Positions 8,061 through 16,315 of a stretch of 55,398 nucleotides of DNA are shown one piece after another (the stretch's first letter is position 1; each line of letters starts with the position of its first letter). A program made the translations under genes and the position numbers. The DNA lies in NCBI GenBank assembly GCA_022796795.1, contig JAAWJI010000026.1, forward strand, positions 1 to 55,398. The letters run 5' to 3'. The DNA is from Lachnospiraceae bacterium. Its GTDB lineage: Bacteria; Bacillota; Clostridia; Lachnospirales; Lachnospiraceae. Under the pieces are notes generated by a model. It saw only the letters and a list, made by a program, of their open reading frames with translations. It was not told the origin of the DNA and ran no database searches.

Positions 8061-9542
8061 TTATGTACTCTCTTCAATGAGACGAAGCAGTTCTTTGTAA
8101 ACCGCTGCTTTCTCACGCTGTTGGGGAGAATGACTCTCCACAAACTGCTGACAGCTGTGATACAAGGCGGAAATGGTGAAATCCTCCGTGGTAACAAGAG
8201 CGCAGGCTCCCTCCTCTGTATGATGCTGTGTTCCCACAATACAGGCCATATTCTTCTCTTTCACACACAGTGCCACCTTCTCATAGGAATGGATCAGCGT
8301 CCGGTCTGTCAGCAGAATTTCAAACCCATCCGAAACCAGAAATTTCTCCGCCGCCATGCGCATCATGTCCCGGAACAGCTCTCTGGGCGCATACACGGGA
8401 AATCCCACGCAGTGGGACAAGAACCGCATCATTACGGAATCCATGCGCAAAAGCTCCCGAAGCTGTCCGGTCTGAATCACATAGGTAATCAGGGGCTTTT
8501 CCTCCACACTGTTTAAAGCTTCCTCTGAAGTCTGTCCTATGACAATCCGGCATTTTCTCTGCATCTCCTCCGTCAGGTCATTGACAGTCAGCAGCTTTTC
8601 CAGCATTTCCAGGGAGAGCATGTACAAAATAGGCGCGCCGGAAAAATAGAACACCTTGCGGTTATCTGCAATAACCTTGCGGAACTGGGTGAAGAATTTC
8701 CCGTCCTGTTCAAATCCCATATGCTCAAACAGGTTGTGGCTGGTGGAAAATATGTCCTGGAGAATGGCAGAGCAATTCTGAAGCACCGCCTTGTTGGCGG
8801 TCAGATAGGTGACGCTTTTCTTGGTGTATCGGTCTGAGGATATCCCAATTATGACTACCTTGTCTTCTGCCAAAAATATGGTCTCTTTAATATCCGGCGT
8901 CAGGTATTGTGGAATATAATAGGCTCTGGCGTCCCCCACCAGATGGATAGGAAGCCAGCAAAATAAGGAGTTCGCCACCTGCCGCAGACGTCTGTCGATG
9001 GGATGAATCACATTGATGTTGTGTTTATTGCGAACGATCTGAATATTTTTCTTCTGCCAGCTCTTTATGAAATCCTCATCGTCAAACCACTTATTATCCT
9101 CCCTGCCGTAAAGCCAAAGAGTAGTCTTTTCCTCACAGTTCAGAATATATTCTAAAAAAATGTTGACCGCAGTGCGCTTCCCTTCCTCTCCGTAAAAAGC
9201 ATAGAAATTTCCGGATTCCGTACCAGCCGGAAGGTACTGCTCCAGGGAGTGGTTTCCCCCAGCAGGGGAACTGGACAAAATCCAGTATTCCAGCTTCTGA
9301 ATCTGCTCCTGAAAGGTTTGATCCCGTGAAACGTCAAATCCGCAGATTTTATTCACCCGCCCATAGCTGTTCTTTGCATCCAACTTTAAAAACAGCTCGG
9401 CAATTCTGTTCCCGTATTCTGAGCTGATCTTCCGCTTCCCACTCTTCCATTTGCTTACCAGAGAGCAATCCACGCTGAGGTAATTTGCCAGCTGTTTGCT
9501 GGATATTCCAAATTCCCTGATCAGACTTTCCAAATGAGACAT
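8061..9542 (-). CDS. large HTH (XRE-like) transcriptional regulator with uncharacterised C-terminal region
   Basis: About 493 residues from the ATG at 9542, which follows a G-rich GGGGGGAATCGC. Residues 1-60 form a Cro/CI-type helix-turn-helix: FGISSKQLANYLSVDCSLVSKWKSGKRKIS has the spacing of helices 2 and 3. The remaining 430 residues match no family I can name; they are soluble, with alternating helix/strand character and scattered Cys. The size suggests a ligand- or effector-sensing module. It sits between the catabolic operon/YczE pair and the corrinoid importer and could control either. Single-copy operators such as 7157-7205 and 7299-7335 are candidates. DNA binding is confident, the effector is unknown. 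Confidence 0.7.
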   Translation of the reverse strand: MSHLESLIREFGISSKQLANYLSVDCSLVSKWKSGKRKISSEYGNRIAELFLKLDAKNSYGRVNKICGFDVSRDQTFQEQIQKLEYWILSSSPAGGNHSLEQYLPAGTESGNFYAFYGEEGKRTAVNIFLEYILNCEEKTTLWLYGREDNKWFDDEDFIKSWQKKNIQIVRNKHNINVIHPIDRRLRQVANSLFCWLPIHLVGDARAYYIPQYLTPDIKETIFLAEDKVVIIGISSDRYTKKSVTYLTANKAVLQNCSAILQDIFSTSHNLFEHMGFEQDGKFFTQFRKVIADNRKVFYFSGAPILYMLSLEMLEKLLTVNDLTEEMQRKCRIVIGQTSEEALNSVEEKPLITYVIQTGQLRELLRMDSVMMRFLSHCVGFPVYAPRELFRDMMRMAAEKFLVSDGFEILLTDRTLIHSYEKVALCVKEKNMACIVGTQHHTEEGACALVTTEDFTISALYHSCQQFVESHSPQQREKAAVYKELLRLIEEST

Positions 9543-9613
9543 GCGATTCCCCCCATAACCTTTTTGTAATACTCTACCATAAGACAATTTTTCTGGCAAG
9601 CATTGCTGGTGGC

Positions 9614-9642
9614 TTGACTTTCCTGTGTAAACCGGCTAGAAT
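9614..9642 (+). promoter_or_regulatory. sigma-A-type promoter of the corrinoid importer
   Basis: TTGACT at 9614-9619 and TAGAAT at 9637-9642 are separated by 17 bases, followed by a leader of about 105 bases to the TTG start at 9755. The leader holds a 9-bp hairpin (TTTTCCAGC at 9675-9683 with GCTGGAAAA at 9700-9708) without a T-tract. No B12-box or other cobalamin-riboswitch signature is visible in it. Confidence 0.6.
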
Positions 9643-9754
9643 GTGGTTGTTGATCTTAAAAAGGTTTCGCTGCGTTTTCCAGCGGCCCCCTGCAAAAGGG
9701 CTGGAAAATCGTAGAGAATACGCAATATTTTTGTAGAAATGAGGTAGATTCCTT

Positions 9755-10774
9755 TTGAAACATCTGACACATTTTGTATCACTGCTGCTGATCCTGTGCC
9801 TGCTGGCCGGATGCGGCAATAAAGCCACAGACAATCAGACGCCGTCCCAGACGGAGACGCCTGAAACCGCGGAAACTCCCGCTGATACCAAGACTTCCGA
9901 TTCCCAGAGTCAGGAAGAGTCCGTCAAACCCCAGGCGGTCGAAAATGGCGCTGCTGTTACGGTAACTGATATGAGTGGCCGCCAGATTACCCTGGACGAG
10001 CCTGCCACAAGAATCGTGGCCTTGACTGCTGCGGACTGCGAGATCCTGTATGCCCTGGGAGCCGGAGATACCCTGGTAGGCCGGGGAGAATTCTGTGACT
10101 GGCCCTCCCAGGTAACAGAGGTTCCCTCTGTGGAATCCGGAGCAAACACCAATATTGAACAGATTATCGCCTTAAATCCCCAGGTTCTTCTCATGAGCAC
10201 CATGGCCCAGACCGAGGAGCAGATCGCAGCCCTGGAAAATGCCGGAATCCATGTGGTTGTCAGCGACGCCCAGGATATTGAAGGCGTCTATGAGGCCATC
10301 ACCCTGATCGGCGCCCTCATGGACAAGAATGAGGAGGCCAAAGCTATGGTATCCGGGATGCAGGACGCCTTTGCCCAGATCCGGGAAAATTCCACGGGAG
10401 ACGGCAGCGAAACCGTATATTTCGAGGTTTCCCCTCTGGAATACGGTCTGTGGGCAGCGGGCAGCAATACCTTTATGGATGAGATTGCCCGGATGCTGGG
10501 GCTTACCAACGTGTTCTCTGATGTAAGCGGCTGGGCGGAGATTTCCCAAGAACAGGTGCTGCAGCGGGCCCCGGATTACATTGTGACCATTTCCATGTAC
10601 TTTGGCGACGGTCCTACGCCAGATCAGGAGATTCTCTCCCGGGCCGGATGGGAAAACATTCCGGCGGTTCAGAACAAAAAAATTCTGAATCTGCAGAATA
10701 ACGAATTATCCCGGCCAGGCCCCCGCCTGAAGGATGGTGCTGAGATTTTGTACGATTTTGTGTACGGAGAATAG
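9755..10774 (+). CDS. BtuF-like corrinoid/metallophore ABC transporter substrate-binding lipoprotein
   Basis: A 339-residue lipoprotein. The start is a TTG at 9755 with GAGGT nine bases upstream. Residues 3-19 are a hydrophobic signal peptide ending in the lipobox LLAGC, with Cys20 as the lipidated residue, followed by a Thr/Glu/Pro-rich linker to about residue 60. The class III periplasmic-binding fold then begins: TRIVALTAADCEILYALGAG and VGRGEFCDWP match the BtuF/FepB consensus. It would capture a corrinoid or related cobalt or iron complex outside the membrane and deliver it to the FecCD permease downstream. Corrinoid rather than iron is suggested by the cobU-like gene that ends the operon. 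A strong hairpin terminator lies between this gene and the permease. Confidence 0.85.
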   Translation: MKHLTHFVSLLLILCLLAGCGNKATDNQTPSQTETPETAETPADTKTSDSQSQEESVKPQAVENGAAVTVTDMSGRQITLDEPATRIVALTAADCEILYALGAGDTLVGRGEFCDWPSQVTEVPSVESGANTNIEQIIALNPQVLLMSTMAQTEEQIAALENAGIHVVVSDAQDIEGVYEAITLIGALMDKNEEAKAMVSGMQDAFAQIRENSTGDGSETVYFEVSPLEYGLWAAGSNTFMDEIARMLGLTNVFSDVSGWAEISQEQVLQRAPDYIVTISMYFGDGPTPDQEILSRAGWENIPAVQNKKILNLQNNELSRPGPRLKDGAEILYDFVYGE

Positions 10775-10786
10775 ATTTGATCCCAT

Positions 10787-10831
10787 CATGTCCGCAGAAT
10801 CTGGGTTTTTCCCTCTGCGGACATGTTTTTT
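10787..10831 (+). terminator. intrinsic terminator/attenuator between btuF-like and btuC-like genes
   Basis: A perfect 12-bp stem (catgtccgcaga at 10787-10798 with tctgcggacatg at 10814-10825), a 15-base loop and an immediate T6 tract (10826-10831). It lies inside the operon, 17 bases before the permease start, so it should reduce expression of permease and ATPase relative to the binding protein. Confidence 0.85.
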
Positions 10832-10847
10832 ACAGGAGGACCTGATT

Positions 10848-11888
10848 TTGAAGAGTAACAAGCGTCCGGAAAGCTTTCGGCCTCTGGAATACCTGATTTT
10901 TATTGCTGTCACAACCGCTGTGATGCTGCTGTGCGTCTGTGTGGGCAGCGTTATGCTTCCCCTGAAAGACACGGTGACCGTTCTCCTGAACGCCCTTACA
11001 GGCGCCGGATTCCCGGAGAGTGAGCTGGCCGCCAATATTCTACTGCCGGTGCGCCTTCCCCGGGTTCTGTGCGTGGCCCTGGTGGGAGCTTCCCTTTCCC
11101 TCTGCGGAGGGGCCATGCAGGGACTTTTGAAAAATCCTCTGGCAGACGGCACGACCCTGGGTGTTTCCTCGGGAGCCTCCCTGGGAGCTGTGCTGGCCAT
11201 TGCCTTTAGTCTTTCCATTCCGGGGATTTCCTTTGGGGGAACCATGCTCTCGGCTATTCTCTTTGCCTTCCTGTCCCTGGCTCTGATTCTGACTCTGGCC
11301 TACCGGCTGGATTCCTCCCTGTCCACCAACACTATTATCCTCATAGGCGTGATTTTCTCCATGTTTGCCAGCAGCATTTCCAGCCTGGTGATTACCTTTG
11401 CCGGCGACAGGGTAAAAACCATTACCTTCTGGACCCTGGGCTCTCTTCAGGGAAGCAGCTATGAAAATGCCCTGGTACTCCTGGGGACTCTGGTCCTCTT
11501 CGGCGGCGTGCTCCTTGGCTACTCTCAGGAGCTTAACGCCTTTGCGGTGGGGGAGGACAATGCCCGCAACATCGGCGTGAATGTGCGCCGGGTAAAGCTT
11601 ATGGTCCTCATCTCCATTTCCGTGCTCATTGGCGTCTGCGTGTCCATCAGCGGTACCATTGGATTTGTAGGGCTTGTCACCCCCCATATGCTGCGCAGCC
11701 TCACAGGCCCCAATCATAAACGCCTGCTTCCGGCTACTTTGTTTGGCGGCGCCTGCTTCCTCATGCTGGCCGATCTTCTGTCCCGTACCCTTTTGAATCC
11801 CCGAGAGCTGCCTCTGGGCGTAGTCACATCCTTTGTAGGCTCTCTCCTGTTTATCTATATCTTCTACACATCCAGGAAGGGGGACTAA
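10848..11888 (+). CDS. FecCD/BtuC-family ABC transporter permease
   Basis: About 346 residues starting at a TTG (10848) with AGGAGGA at 10834-10840; upstream in-frame codons lie inside the terminator and are unlikely. It has about 10 transmembrane helices and the family signatures RLPRVLCVALVGASLSLCGGAMQGLLKNPLADGTTLGVSSGA (start in parts), the cytoplasmic EDNARNIGVNVRRVK coupling loop, and FVGLVTPHMLRSLTGPNHKRLLPA near the C-terminus. It forms the dimeric channel for the substrate delivered by the lipoprotein at 9755. The ATPase starts two bases after its stop, so the two are cotranslated. Substrate assignment to corrinoids rests on context. Confidence 0.92.
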   Translation: MKSNKRPESFRPLEYLIFIAVTTAVMLLCVCVGSVMLPLKDTVTVLLNALTGAGFPESELAANILLPVRLPRVLCVALVGASLSLCGGAMQGLLKNPLADGTTLGVSSGASLGAVLAIAFSLSIPGISFGGTMLSAILFAFLSLALILTLAYRLDSSLSTNTIILIGVIFSMFASSISSLVITFAGDRVKTITFWTLGSLQGSSYENALVLLGTLVLFGGVLLGYSQELNAFAVGEDNARNIGVNVRRVKLMVLISISVLIGVCVSISGTIGFVGLVTPHMLRSLTGPNHKRLLPATLFGGACFLMLADLLSRTLLNPRELPLGVVTSFVGSLLFIYIFYTSRKGD

Positions 11889-11890
11889 AG

Positions 11891-12655
11891 ATGCTGGAAG
11901 TAAAAAATCTCACGGTTCGATTTGGTAATACGACGATTATAAACGATATAAGCTTTTCTGTTTCTCCCGGACAATGGCTTATGGTGGTGGGTCCCAACGG
12001 AGCCGGGAAAACCACCATTATCAGCGCTGTCTCCCGGGCTGTCCCCTACACCGGACAGGTTCTTTTTGACGGAACAGATGTTCAACGCCGAAAGAGCCGG
12101 GAGCTGGCTCAGTGTATGGGCGTTCTGTCCCAGAGTCACTATGTAGGCTATGGCTTCACCGTGGAGGAGGTGATCCGTCTGGGACGCTATGCCCATGCTC
12201 CCGGCCTGCTAACAGGAGGCAGGGACGACGGGGAGAAAAAGGTCCTGGATGCCATAGAAAAGACGGGTCTGGAATCCTGCCTGAGACAGTCTGTGCTCAC
12301 CCTCTCCGGCGGCGAGCTGCAGCGCACCTTCCTGGCTCAAGTCTTTGCCCAGGATCCGCGGCTTTTGATCCTGGACGAGCCCACCAATCACCTGGATCTG
12401 GTCTATCAGAAGCAGGTCTTCCACCTGGTTCAGGAATGGGTGAAAGAGCCGGGTCGGGCTGTGATCTCCGTGGTTCACGACCTGAGTCTGGCCCGCGCCT
12501 ACGGAACCCATGCTCTTCTCATGCAAAAAGGGCGCATTGTATCCGTGGGTCCTGTGGAAAAGGTTATGACCCCAGAGCACCTGAATGCGGTCTATTCCAT
12601 GGATGTATTTGCATGGATGCAGAACCTGTACGGACAATGGAAGACGCTCTCATGA
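11891..12655 (+). CDS. BtuD/FecE-like ABC transporter ATP-binding protein
   Basis: A 254-residue ATPase with Walker A GPNGAGKTT (about residues 37-45), Q-loop region GVLSQSHYVGYGFTVEEVI, signature LSGGELQ, Walker B LLILDEPTNHLD and switch His in VVHDLSLA. It energises import through the FecCD permease immediately upstream. The C-terminal end (WMQNLYGQWKTLS) is encoded by the first copy of a 56-bp tandem duplication, and its TGA stop overlaps an ATG (ATGA) that now opens only a 19-codon ORF. The original arrangement was probably direct ATGA coupling to the cobU-like gene. Confidence 0.92.
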   Translation: MLEVKNLTVRFGNTTIINDISFSVSPGQWLMVVGPNGAGKTTIISAVSRAVPYTGQVLFDGTDVQRRKSRELAQCMGVLSQSHYVGYGFTVEEVIRLGRYAHAPGLLTGGRDDGEKKVLDAIEKTGLESCLRQSVLTLSGGELQRTFLAQVFAQDPRLLILDEPTNHLDLVYQKQVFHLVQEWVKEPGRAVISVVHDLSLARAYGTHALLMQKGRIVSVGPVEKVMTPEHLNAVYSMDVFAWMQNLYGQWKTLS

Positions 12656-12718
12656 AGCTTATCTCTACATGGATGCAGAACTTGTACAGACAGCGGAGGG
12701 ATTTGTCATGAAGCTTAT
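12612..12718 (+). repeat. 56-bp tandem duplication spanning the ATPase stop and the cobU start
   Basis: The segment beginning catggatgcagaac at 12612 recurs at 12668 with a 56-base period; both copies end in catgaagcttat. About 41 of 51 compared bases agree. Copy 1 holds the ATPase stop in ATGA; copy 2 holds the real start of the cobU-like gene (ATG 12708) with GGAGGG. Between them lies a 19-codon ORF (12652-12711: MKLISTWMQNL and so on) that ends in another ATGA overlap. Confidence 0.8.
12652..12711 (+). CDS. 19-codon coupling ORF created by the tandem duplication
   Basis: ATG at 12652 overlaps the ATPase stop as ATGA; the ORF encodes about 19 residues (MKLISTWMQNLYRQRRDLS), a hybrid of the CobU N-terminus and a repeat of the ATPase C-terminus, and its own TGA overlaps the next ATG at 12708. 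It may keep ribosomes moving from the ATPase to the cobU-like gene. A functional peptide is unlikely. Confidence 0.4.
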   Translation: MKLISTWMQNLYRQRRDLS

Positions 12719-13745
12719 GTTAACAGGCGGTTCCGCCAACGGAAAAAGTACCCTGGCCGAAAGGCTGGCCATAGGGCTTCCCGGCCCCCATTATTACCTG
12801 GCCGCCATGAAGCCCTACGGCCCGGAGGCCCTGGTCCGGATTCAGCGGCACCGGGTCTCCCACGACCGGAAAGGCTTTCAGACCATAGAGCGCTACCGGG
12901 ATCTGGATTCCCTTTCTCTTCCATCCCGCGGAACCGTGCTGCTGGAGTGTCTCTGCAACCTGCTGGACAACGAGCTTGCAGATCGTTCCAGGCAGGTTGT
13001 GCCGCATATTCTGCGGGGGCTGAAACACTTAGGATCCCAGTGCGAAAATCTGATCGTGGTTACCAATGACGTGGGAAGCGACTGGCCTCAGTATCCGGAC
13101 TCTACTCTGGAATACCAGACAGATCTTGGAAAGCTTAACTGCCTGGCGGCCCGGACCATGGACGCTGTGGTGGAGGTAACGGCGGGAATTCCCAGACTCC
13201 TTTTGGGGAAGCTTCCTGCTTCTGTTCAGGAGGTGCTGAGAGATTGTTGTGCTGATACTCTAATAGAGGCTAATACCCTGCAAACAGAAGTTGTTACAGA
13301 CCCAGGGAAAATGGGGGACAGCATGGATGGAGCCCAGGGAATCTGCAGTTGGAAAAATGCTGGAAAAAAAGCAAAAGAATTGGGAAAAGAGAGGGATTGT
13401 GCCATGCTGCTGGTTATTGGGGCAGAAGCCTCCGGGAAACGGGATTATGTGAGAAGTCTTGGATACACAGAAAAAGAGATTTCCTGTTCGTTATGGGATG
13501 ACCTCCCAGTTTTAGACGGGCTGCACCATCTTATTGCCCGGGACTCTTTAAATTCCCAGGCCTGGCTCCCCAGACTATTGGAAAAAAAGGTGGTCATCTG
13601 CAACGAGGTGGGCAGCGGCATCATCCCGGCCAGTGAGGAGGCACGGGCCTGTCGGGAGCAGACCGGGCGCATGTGCGTGCTGCTGGCCCAAAAGGCAGAG
13701 CGGGTGGTGCGCATGGTGTGTGGGATTCCGATTGTATTAAAATGA
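12708..13745 (+). CDS. cobU: adenosylcobinamide kinase/guanylyltransferase (CobU-like), with a second degenerate CobU-like domain
   Basis: 345 residues from ATG 12708 (CGGAGGG upstream). Residues 1-180 look like CobU: P-loop GGSANGKST, RIQRHRVSHDRKGFQTIE, LLECLCNLLDNEL and IVVTNDVGSDWPQYPDSTLEYQTDLGKLN. After a charged linker (about 185-232) a second CobU-like stretch begins at Met in CAMLLVIGAEASGKRDY and ends in VVICNEVGSGIIPASEEARACREQTGR and CGIPIVLK. In the second P-loop the Ser/Thr after Lys is replaced by Arg, and the central RHR region is missing, so kinase activity there is doubtful. CobU phosphorylates adenosylcobinamide and attaches GMP for lower-ligand loading. It fits a salvage role beside the importer. 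The second part has its own Met (13404) behind GAGAGGG and could also be made separately. Confidence 0.8.
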   Translation: MKLMLTGGSANGKSTLAERLAIGLPGPHYYLAAMKPYGPEALVRIQRHRVSHDRKGFQTIERYRDLDSLSLPSRGTVLLECLCNLLDNELADRSRQVVPHILRGLKHLGSQCENLIVVTNDVGSDWPQYPDSTLEYQTDLGKLNCLAARTMDAVVEVTAGIPRLLLGKLPASVQEVLRDCCADTLIEANTLQTEVVTDPGKMGDSMDGAQGICSWKNAGKKAKELGKERDCAMLLVIGAEASGKRDYVRSLGYTEKEISCSLWDDLPVLDGLHHLIARDSLNSQAWLPRLLEKKVVICNEVGSGIIPASEEARACREQTGRMCVLLAQKAERVVRMVCGIPIVLK

Positions 13746-13782
13746 AAAGACGGGCCAAAGCAGCCACTTCTAACCCGTCTTT
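13746..13782. terminator. bidirectional terminator between cobU-like gene and degV
   Basis: AAAGACGGG at 13746-13754 pairs with CCCGTCTTT at 13774-13782. It separates the converging plus-strand importer operon and minus-strand degV. Confidence 0.7.
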
Positions 13783-13824
13783 ATCTGTCCTTCATTTTTT
13801 CTCTGATAACATCTTTCTTTCACC

Positions 13825-14694
13825 TCAGCCTGCATGAATCTTCGTAGCCGCAATAGCCAGGGCTCCGTCCCCGATATGGCAGGAAACGCTGAGAGACAAG
13901 GGATCCACATACCCTACCTTATAGCCGGGAAACGCCTCCTCCACCTCTGCCCGGAAGCGCTCTGCCTCCGCCTCATTGTTGGTATGGGCAATATCCAGGT
14001 ACACCTCATGGGCGTCCAAGCCTCCAAAACGGTTTTCTATATCATTGCGGATGGCGTCGATCATCGTAGTCTTAGCTTGGTTCAGCGTCCGGGCCTTGGA
14101 AAAGGCATCAAGCTTCTCCCCCTGGATCTGCAGCACAGGCTTTAACCGCAGCATGGTACCGATAGCCGCGGCGGCAGGGGTAATCCGTCCGCCCTTCTTC
14201 AGATATTTCAGAGTTGTCAGAGTAATGTAAATGCTGGATTCCAGCCTCTCCGCCTCCAGCTGCTCCCGGATCTCCACGGCGCTCTTTCCCTGATCTGCCA
14301 GTGCGATGGCATCTATAACAGAGCGGCGCTGGGTAATGGAAATTCGCTGGTTATTCACCACCTGCACCCGACCGTCAAAATCCTGTGCCAGGGCAATGGC
14401 TGTCTCACAGGAGCCGGACAAACCGCTGGACATGGGAATATGCACCACTTCCTCATACTCCTTTAATGCTCCCTCCCACAATTCCAGTACAGATTCCGGA
14501 GAAGGCTGAGAGGTGGCAATATCCGCATCCTGAACCAGCTTTTCATAAAATTCCTTCTGAGTAAGGGTAATTCCCTCGAAAAATTCTTTTCCATCAATAG
14601 TAAACGGCATAGGAAGTACATAGATTCCCAATTCCTTTCCCATCTCCTGGGTAATGCCGCTGTTACTGTCCGTGATAATGGCAACCTTACGCAA
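13825..14694 (-). CDS. DegV family fatty-acid-binding protein
   Basis: A 289-residue DegV protein. N-terminal VAIITDSNSGITQEMGKELGIYVLPM and FYEKLVQDADIATSQPSP are the family's first and second ligand-site segments, VHIPMSSGLSGSCETA follows, and LKYLKKGGRITPAAAAIGTML lies near residue 165. DegV-type (FakB-like) proteins bind a fatty acid and, where a FakA kinase exists, present it for phosphorylation; no fakA is in this window. It is a single gene ending at the shared terminator at 13746-13782. Cargo is unknown. Confidence 0.9.
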   Translation of the reverse strand: MRKVAIITDSNSGITQEMGKELGIYVLPMPFTIDGKEFFEGITLTQKEFYEKLVQDADIATSQPSPESVLELWEGALKEYEEVVHIPMSSGLSGSCETAIALAQDFDGRVQVVNNQRISITQRRSVIDAIALADQGKSAVEIREQLEAERLESSIYITLTTLKYLKKGGRITPAAAAIGTMLRLKPVLQIQGEKLDAFSKARTLNQAKTTMIDAIRNDIENRFGGLDAHEVYLDIAHTNNEAEAERFRAEVEEAFPGYKVGYVDPLSLSVSCHIGDGALAIAATKIHAG

Positions 14695-14860
14695 GGTGTT
14701 CCTCCTATCTGGCAGTTTACTGCCTCTGTCAATGTTTCAAAAGACAGTATAACAGGTATGAGGAGAAAAAACAATCCTTTCTATGCATTGTTGCCGCTCC
14801 TGTGCTTTGTTTCTGTTCTTATAATTTAGAAATCCCAAATGCTCCGATACCAGCTTCTCT

Positions 14861-15217
14861 CTATTTTTTCATCTTCGGCTGAAAGATCAAACTAGCCAGA
14901 TATGCAAATATCATAGCTGCCGAGATTCCCACAGCGCTGGCCGTAAAGCCTCCCTTAAAGATCCCCAGAAATCCGTCGCTGTCCACAGCCTCCTTGATTC
15001 CCTTCCAGAGCACATTGCCAAAGCCCAGAAGGGGCACGCTGGCCCCGGCTCCGGCATATTCCTGAAAGGGCTCATATAGCCCAACGGCTCCCAGCACTGC
15101 TCCGCTGCACACCAGCAGCACCATAATACGGCCCGGCATCATCTTTGTCTTTTCCATTAAAATCTGAACCAGCGCGCAAATCAGCCCTCCGACCCAGAAT
15201 GCGTTCATATAGTCCAT
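14861..15217 (-). CDS. spoVAE: stage V sporulation protein AE (SpoVAE)
   Basis: A 118-residue membrane protein with four hydrophobic segments. MNAFWVGGLICALVQIL, GRIMVLLVCSGAVLGAVGLYEPF and AGAGASVPLLGFGNVLWKG are the recognisable SpoVAE/SpoVAEB phrases. SpoVA proteins form the inner-membrane channel that moves dipicolinic acid into the forespore and out at germination; AC, AD and AEB are the core. It lies 88 bases downstream of spoVAD on the minus strand, as in the classical operon order, but spoVAC is not immediately upstream: it is 7.5 kb away at 23780. Expression should be forespore sigma-G dependent; no promoter was assigned. Confidence 0.93.
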   Translation of the reverse strand: MDYMNAFWVGGLICALVQILMEKTKMMPGRIMVLLVCSGAVLGAVGLYEPFQEYAGAGASVPLLGFGNVLWKGIKEAVDSDGFLGIFKGGFTASAVGISAAMIFAYLASLIFQPKMKK

Positions 15218-15304
15218 TTCCCTCTACCTCCATTTTTCACTCTGCACACATGTCCCCTGCCCCGGCGGTCTCCCATCCCTGGTCAGTTTCAAATGCTCAC
15301 CCGG

Positions 15305-16315
15305 TCAGCAGTGCTCGATCACAACTCCGTGGGCAATCCCTGGCACAGCCTGTCCCTCATTATAGCTGACTGTGGACAATAGCGCTCCTGTGGGCACAAA
15401 TAAAATCCGCTTCCACTGCCCCTTTTCCAGCATGGGCAGAAGCTTAGCAGCCAGAGTTACCGCAGAACAGGCGCAGCCGCTTCCCCCTGCGTGGGTATCC
15501 TGAGTCTCTGAGTCAAAGATCAGCATGCCGCAGTCCAGATGCTGCCCGGAAATATCAAATCCCTTCTTTTTCATGAGATCCAGCAAAATGGTCTGCCCTA
15601 CGCTGCCCAAGTCCCCGGTGACAATCGCGTCATAATCTCTAGGGCTTCGCCCAAAATCCACCAGGTGCTGGTAAATGGTATCGCAGGCCGCAGGCGCCAT
15701 ACAGGCCCCCATGTTCAGAGAATCCTTCAGGCCGTAATCCACCACTCTTCCCGGGGTCACACCCGATATGCGGGCCTTTCCTCCTTTGGGGGCAAGGATA
15801 AAGGCTCCGCTTCCCGTAACGGTCCAGGTAGCTGCAAGGGGCCTTTGTCCTCCGTATTCCAGGGGAAAACGAAACTGCTTCTCCGCGCTGGCAAAATGGC
15901 TGGAGGTCAGGGCCATAACGGCCTCCGCATATCCTCCCTGTACGGTCATAGCCCCCAGCATCAGGGCCTCCCCAATGGTGGAACAGGCTCCGTACAGGCC
16001 GAACAGGGGAATCTGCAGATCCTTAAGGCCAAAGGAGGTGGCAATGAGCTGGCCCAGAAGATCTCCTGCAAAGAGATAGCGCACAGACGGACAGGTCTTT
16101 CCTGCCTTTTCCAGGGCTTTCCTGGCCGCCTTCTCCTGCAAAGCGCTTTCCGCCTCCTCCCAGGAACTCTTTCCCGCCATGGGATCCCACTCAACTTCAT
16201 CAAAAAGCTTGCCCAGAGGGCCTTCCCCCTCCTTCTTTCCCACTATGGATGCCCCGCAGAGAATATGGGGCGCTTTCTCAAATTGAATACTCTGTTTTCC
16301 CAGTATCTGTGTCAT
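15305..16315 (-). CDS. spoVAD: stage V sporulation protein AD (SpoVAD)
   Basis: A 336-residue soluble thiolase-fold protein, the usual SpoVAD length. Landmarks are KQSIQFEKAPHILCGASIVGKKEGEGPLG (in parts), LFAGDLLGQLIATSFG, LFGLYGACSTIGEALMLGAMTV, and the C-terminal GGSGCACSAVTLAAKLLPMLEKG. SpoVAD binds dipicolinic acid on the outer face of the forespore inner membrane and works with the SpoVAC and SpoVAE membrane partners. The start is ATG 16315 behind GAGGAATC. Operon break: upstream lies a 105-residue membrane protein rather than spoVAC. Confidence 0.95.
   Translation of the reverse strand: MTQILGKQSIQFEKAPHILCGASIVGKKEGEGPLGKLFDEVEWDPMAGKSSWEEAESALQEKAARKALEKAGKTCPSVRYLFAGDLLGQLIATSFGLKDLQIPLFGLYGACSTIGEALMLGAMTVQGGYAEAVMALTSSHFASAEKQFRFPLEYGGQRPLAATWTVTGSGAFILAPKGGKARISGVTPGRVVDYGLKDSLNMGACMAPAACDTIYQHLVDFGRSPRDYDAIVTGDLGSVGQTILLDLMKKKGFDISGQHLDCGMLIFDSETQDTHAGGSGCACSAVTLAAKLLPMLEKGQWKRILFVPTGALLSTVSYNEGQAVPGIAHGVVIEHC

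Noticed and set aside
9640..9755. Cobalamin riboswitch before the corrinoid importer
   Set aside because: The leader is only about 110 bases and lacks the B12 box and the long aptamer; only one hairpin is visible.
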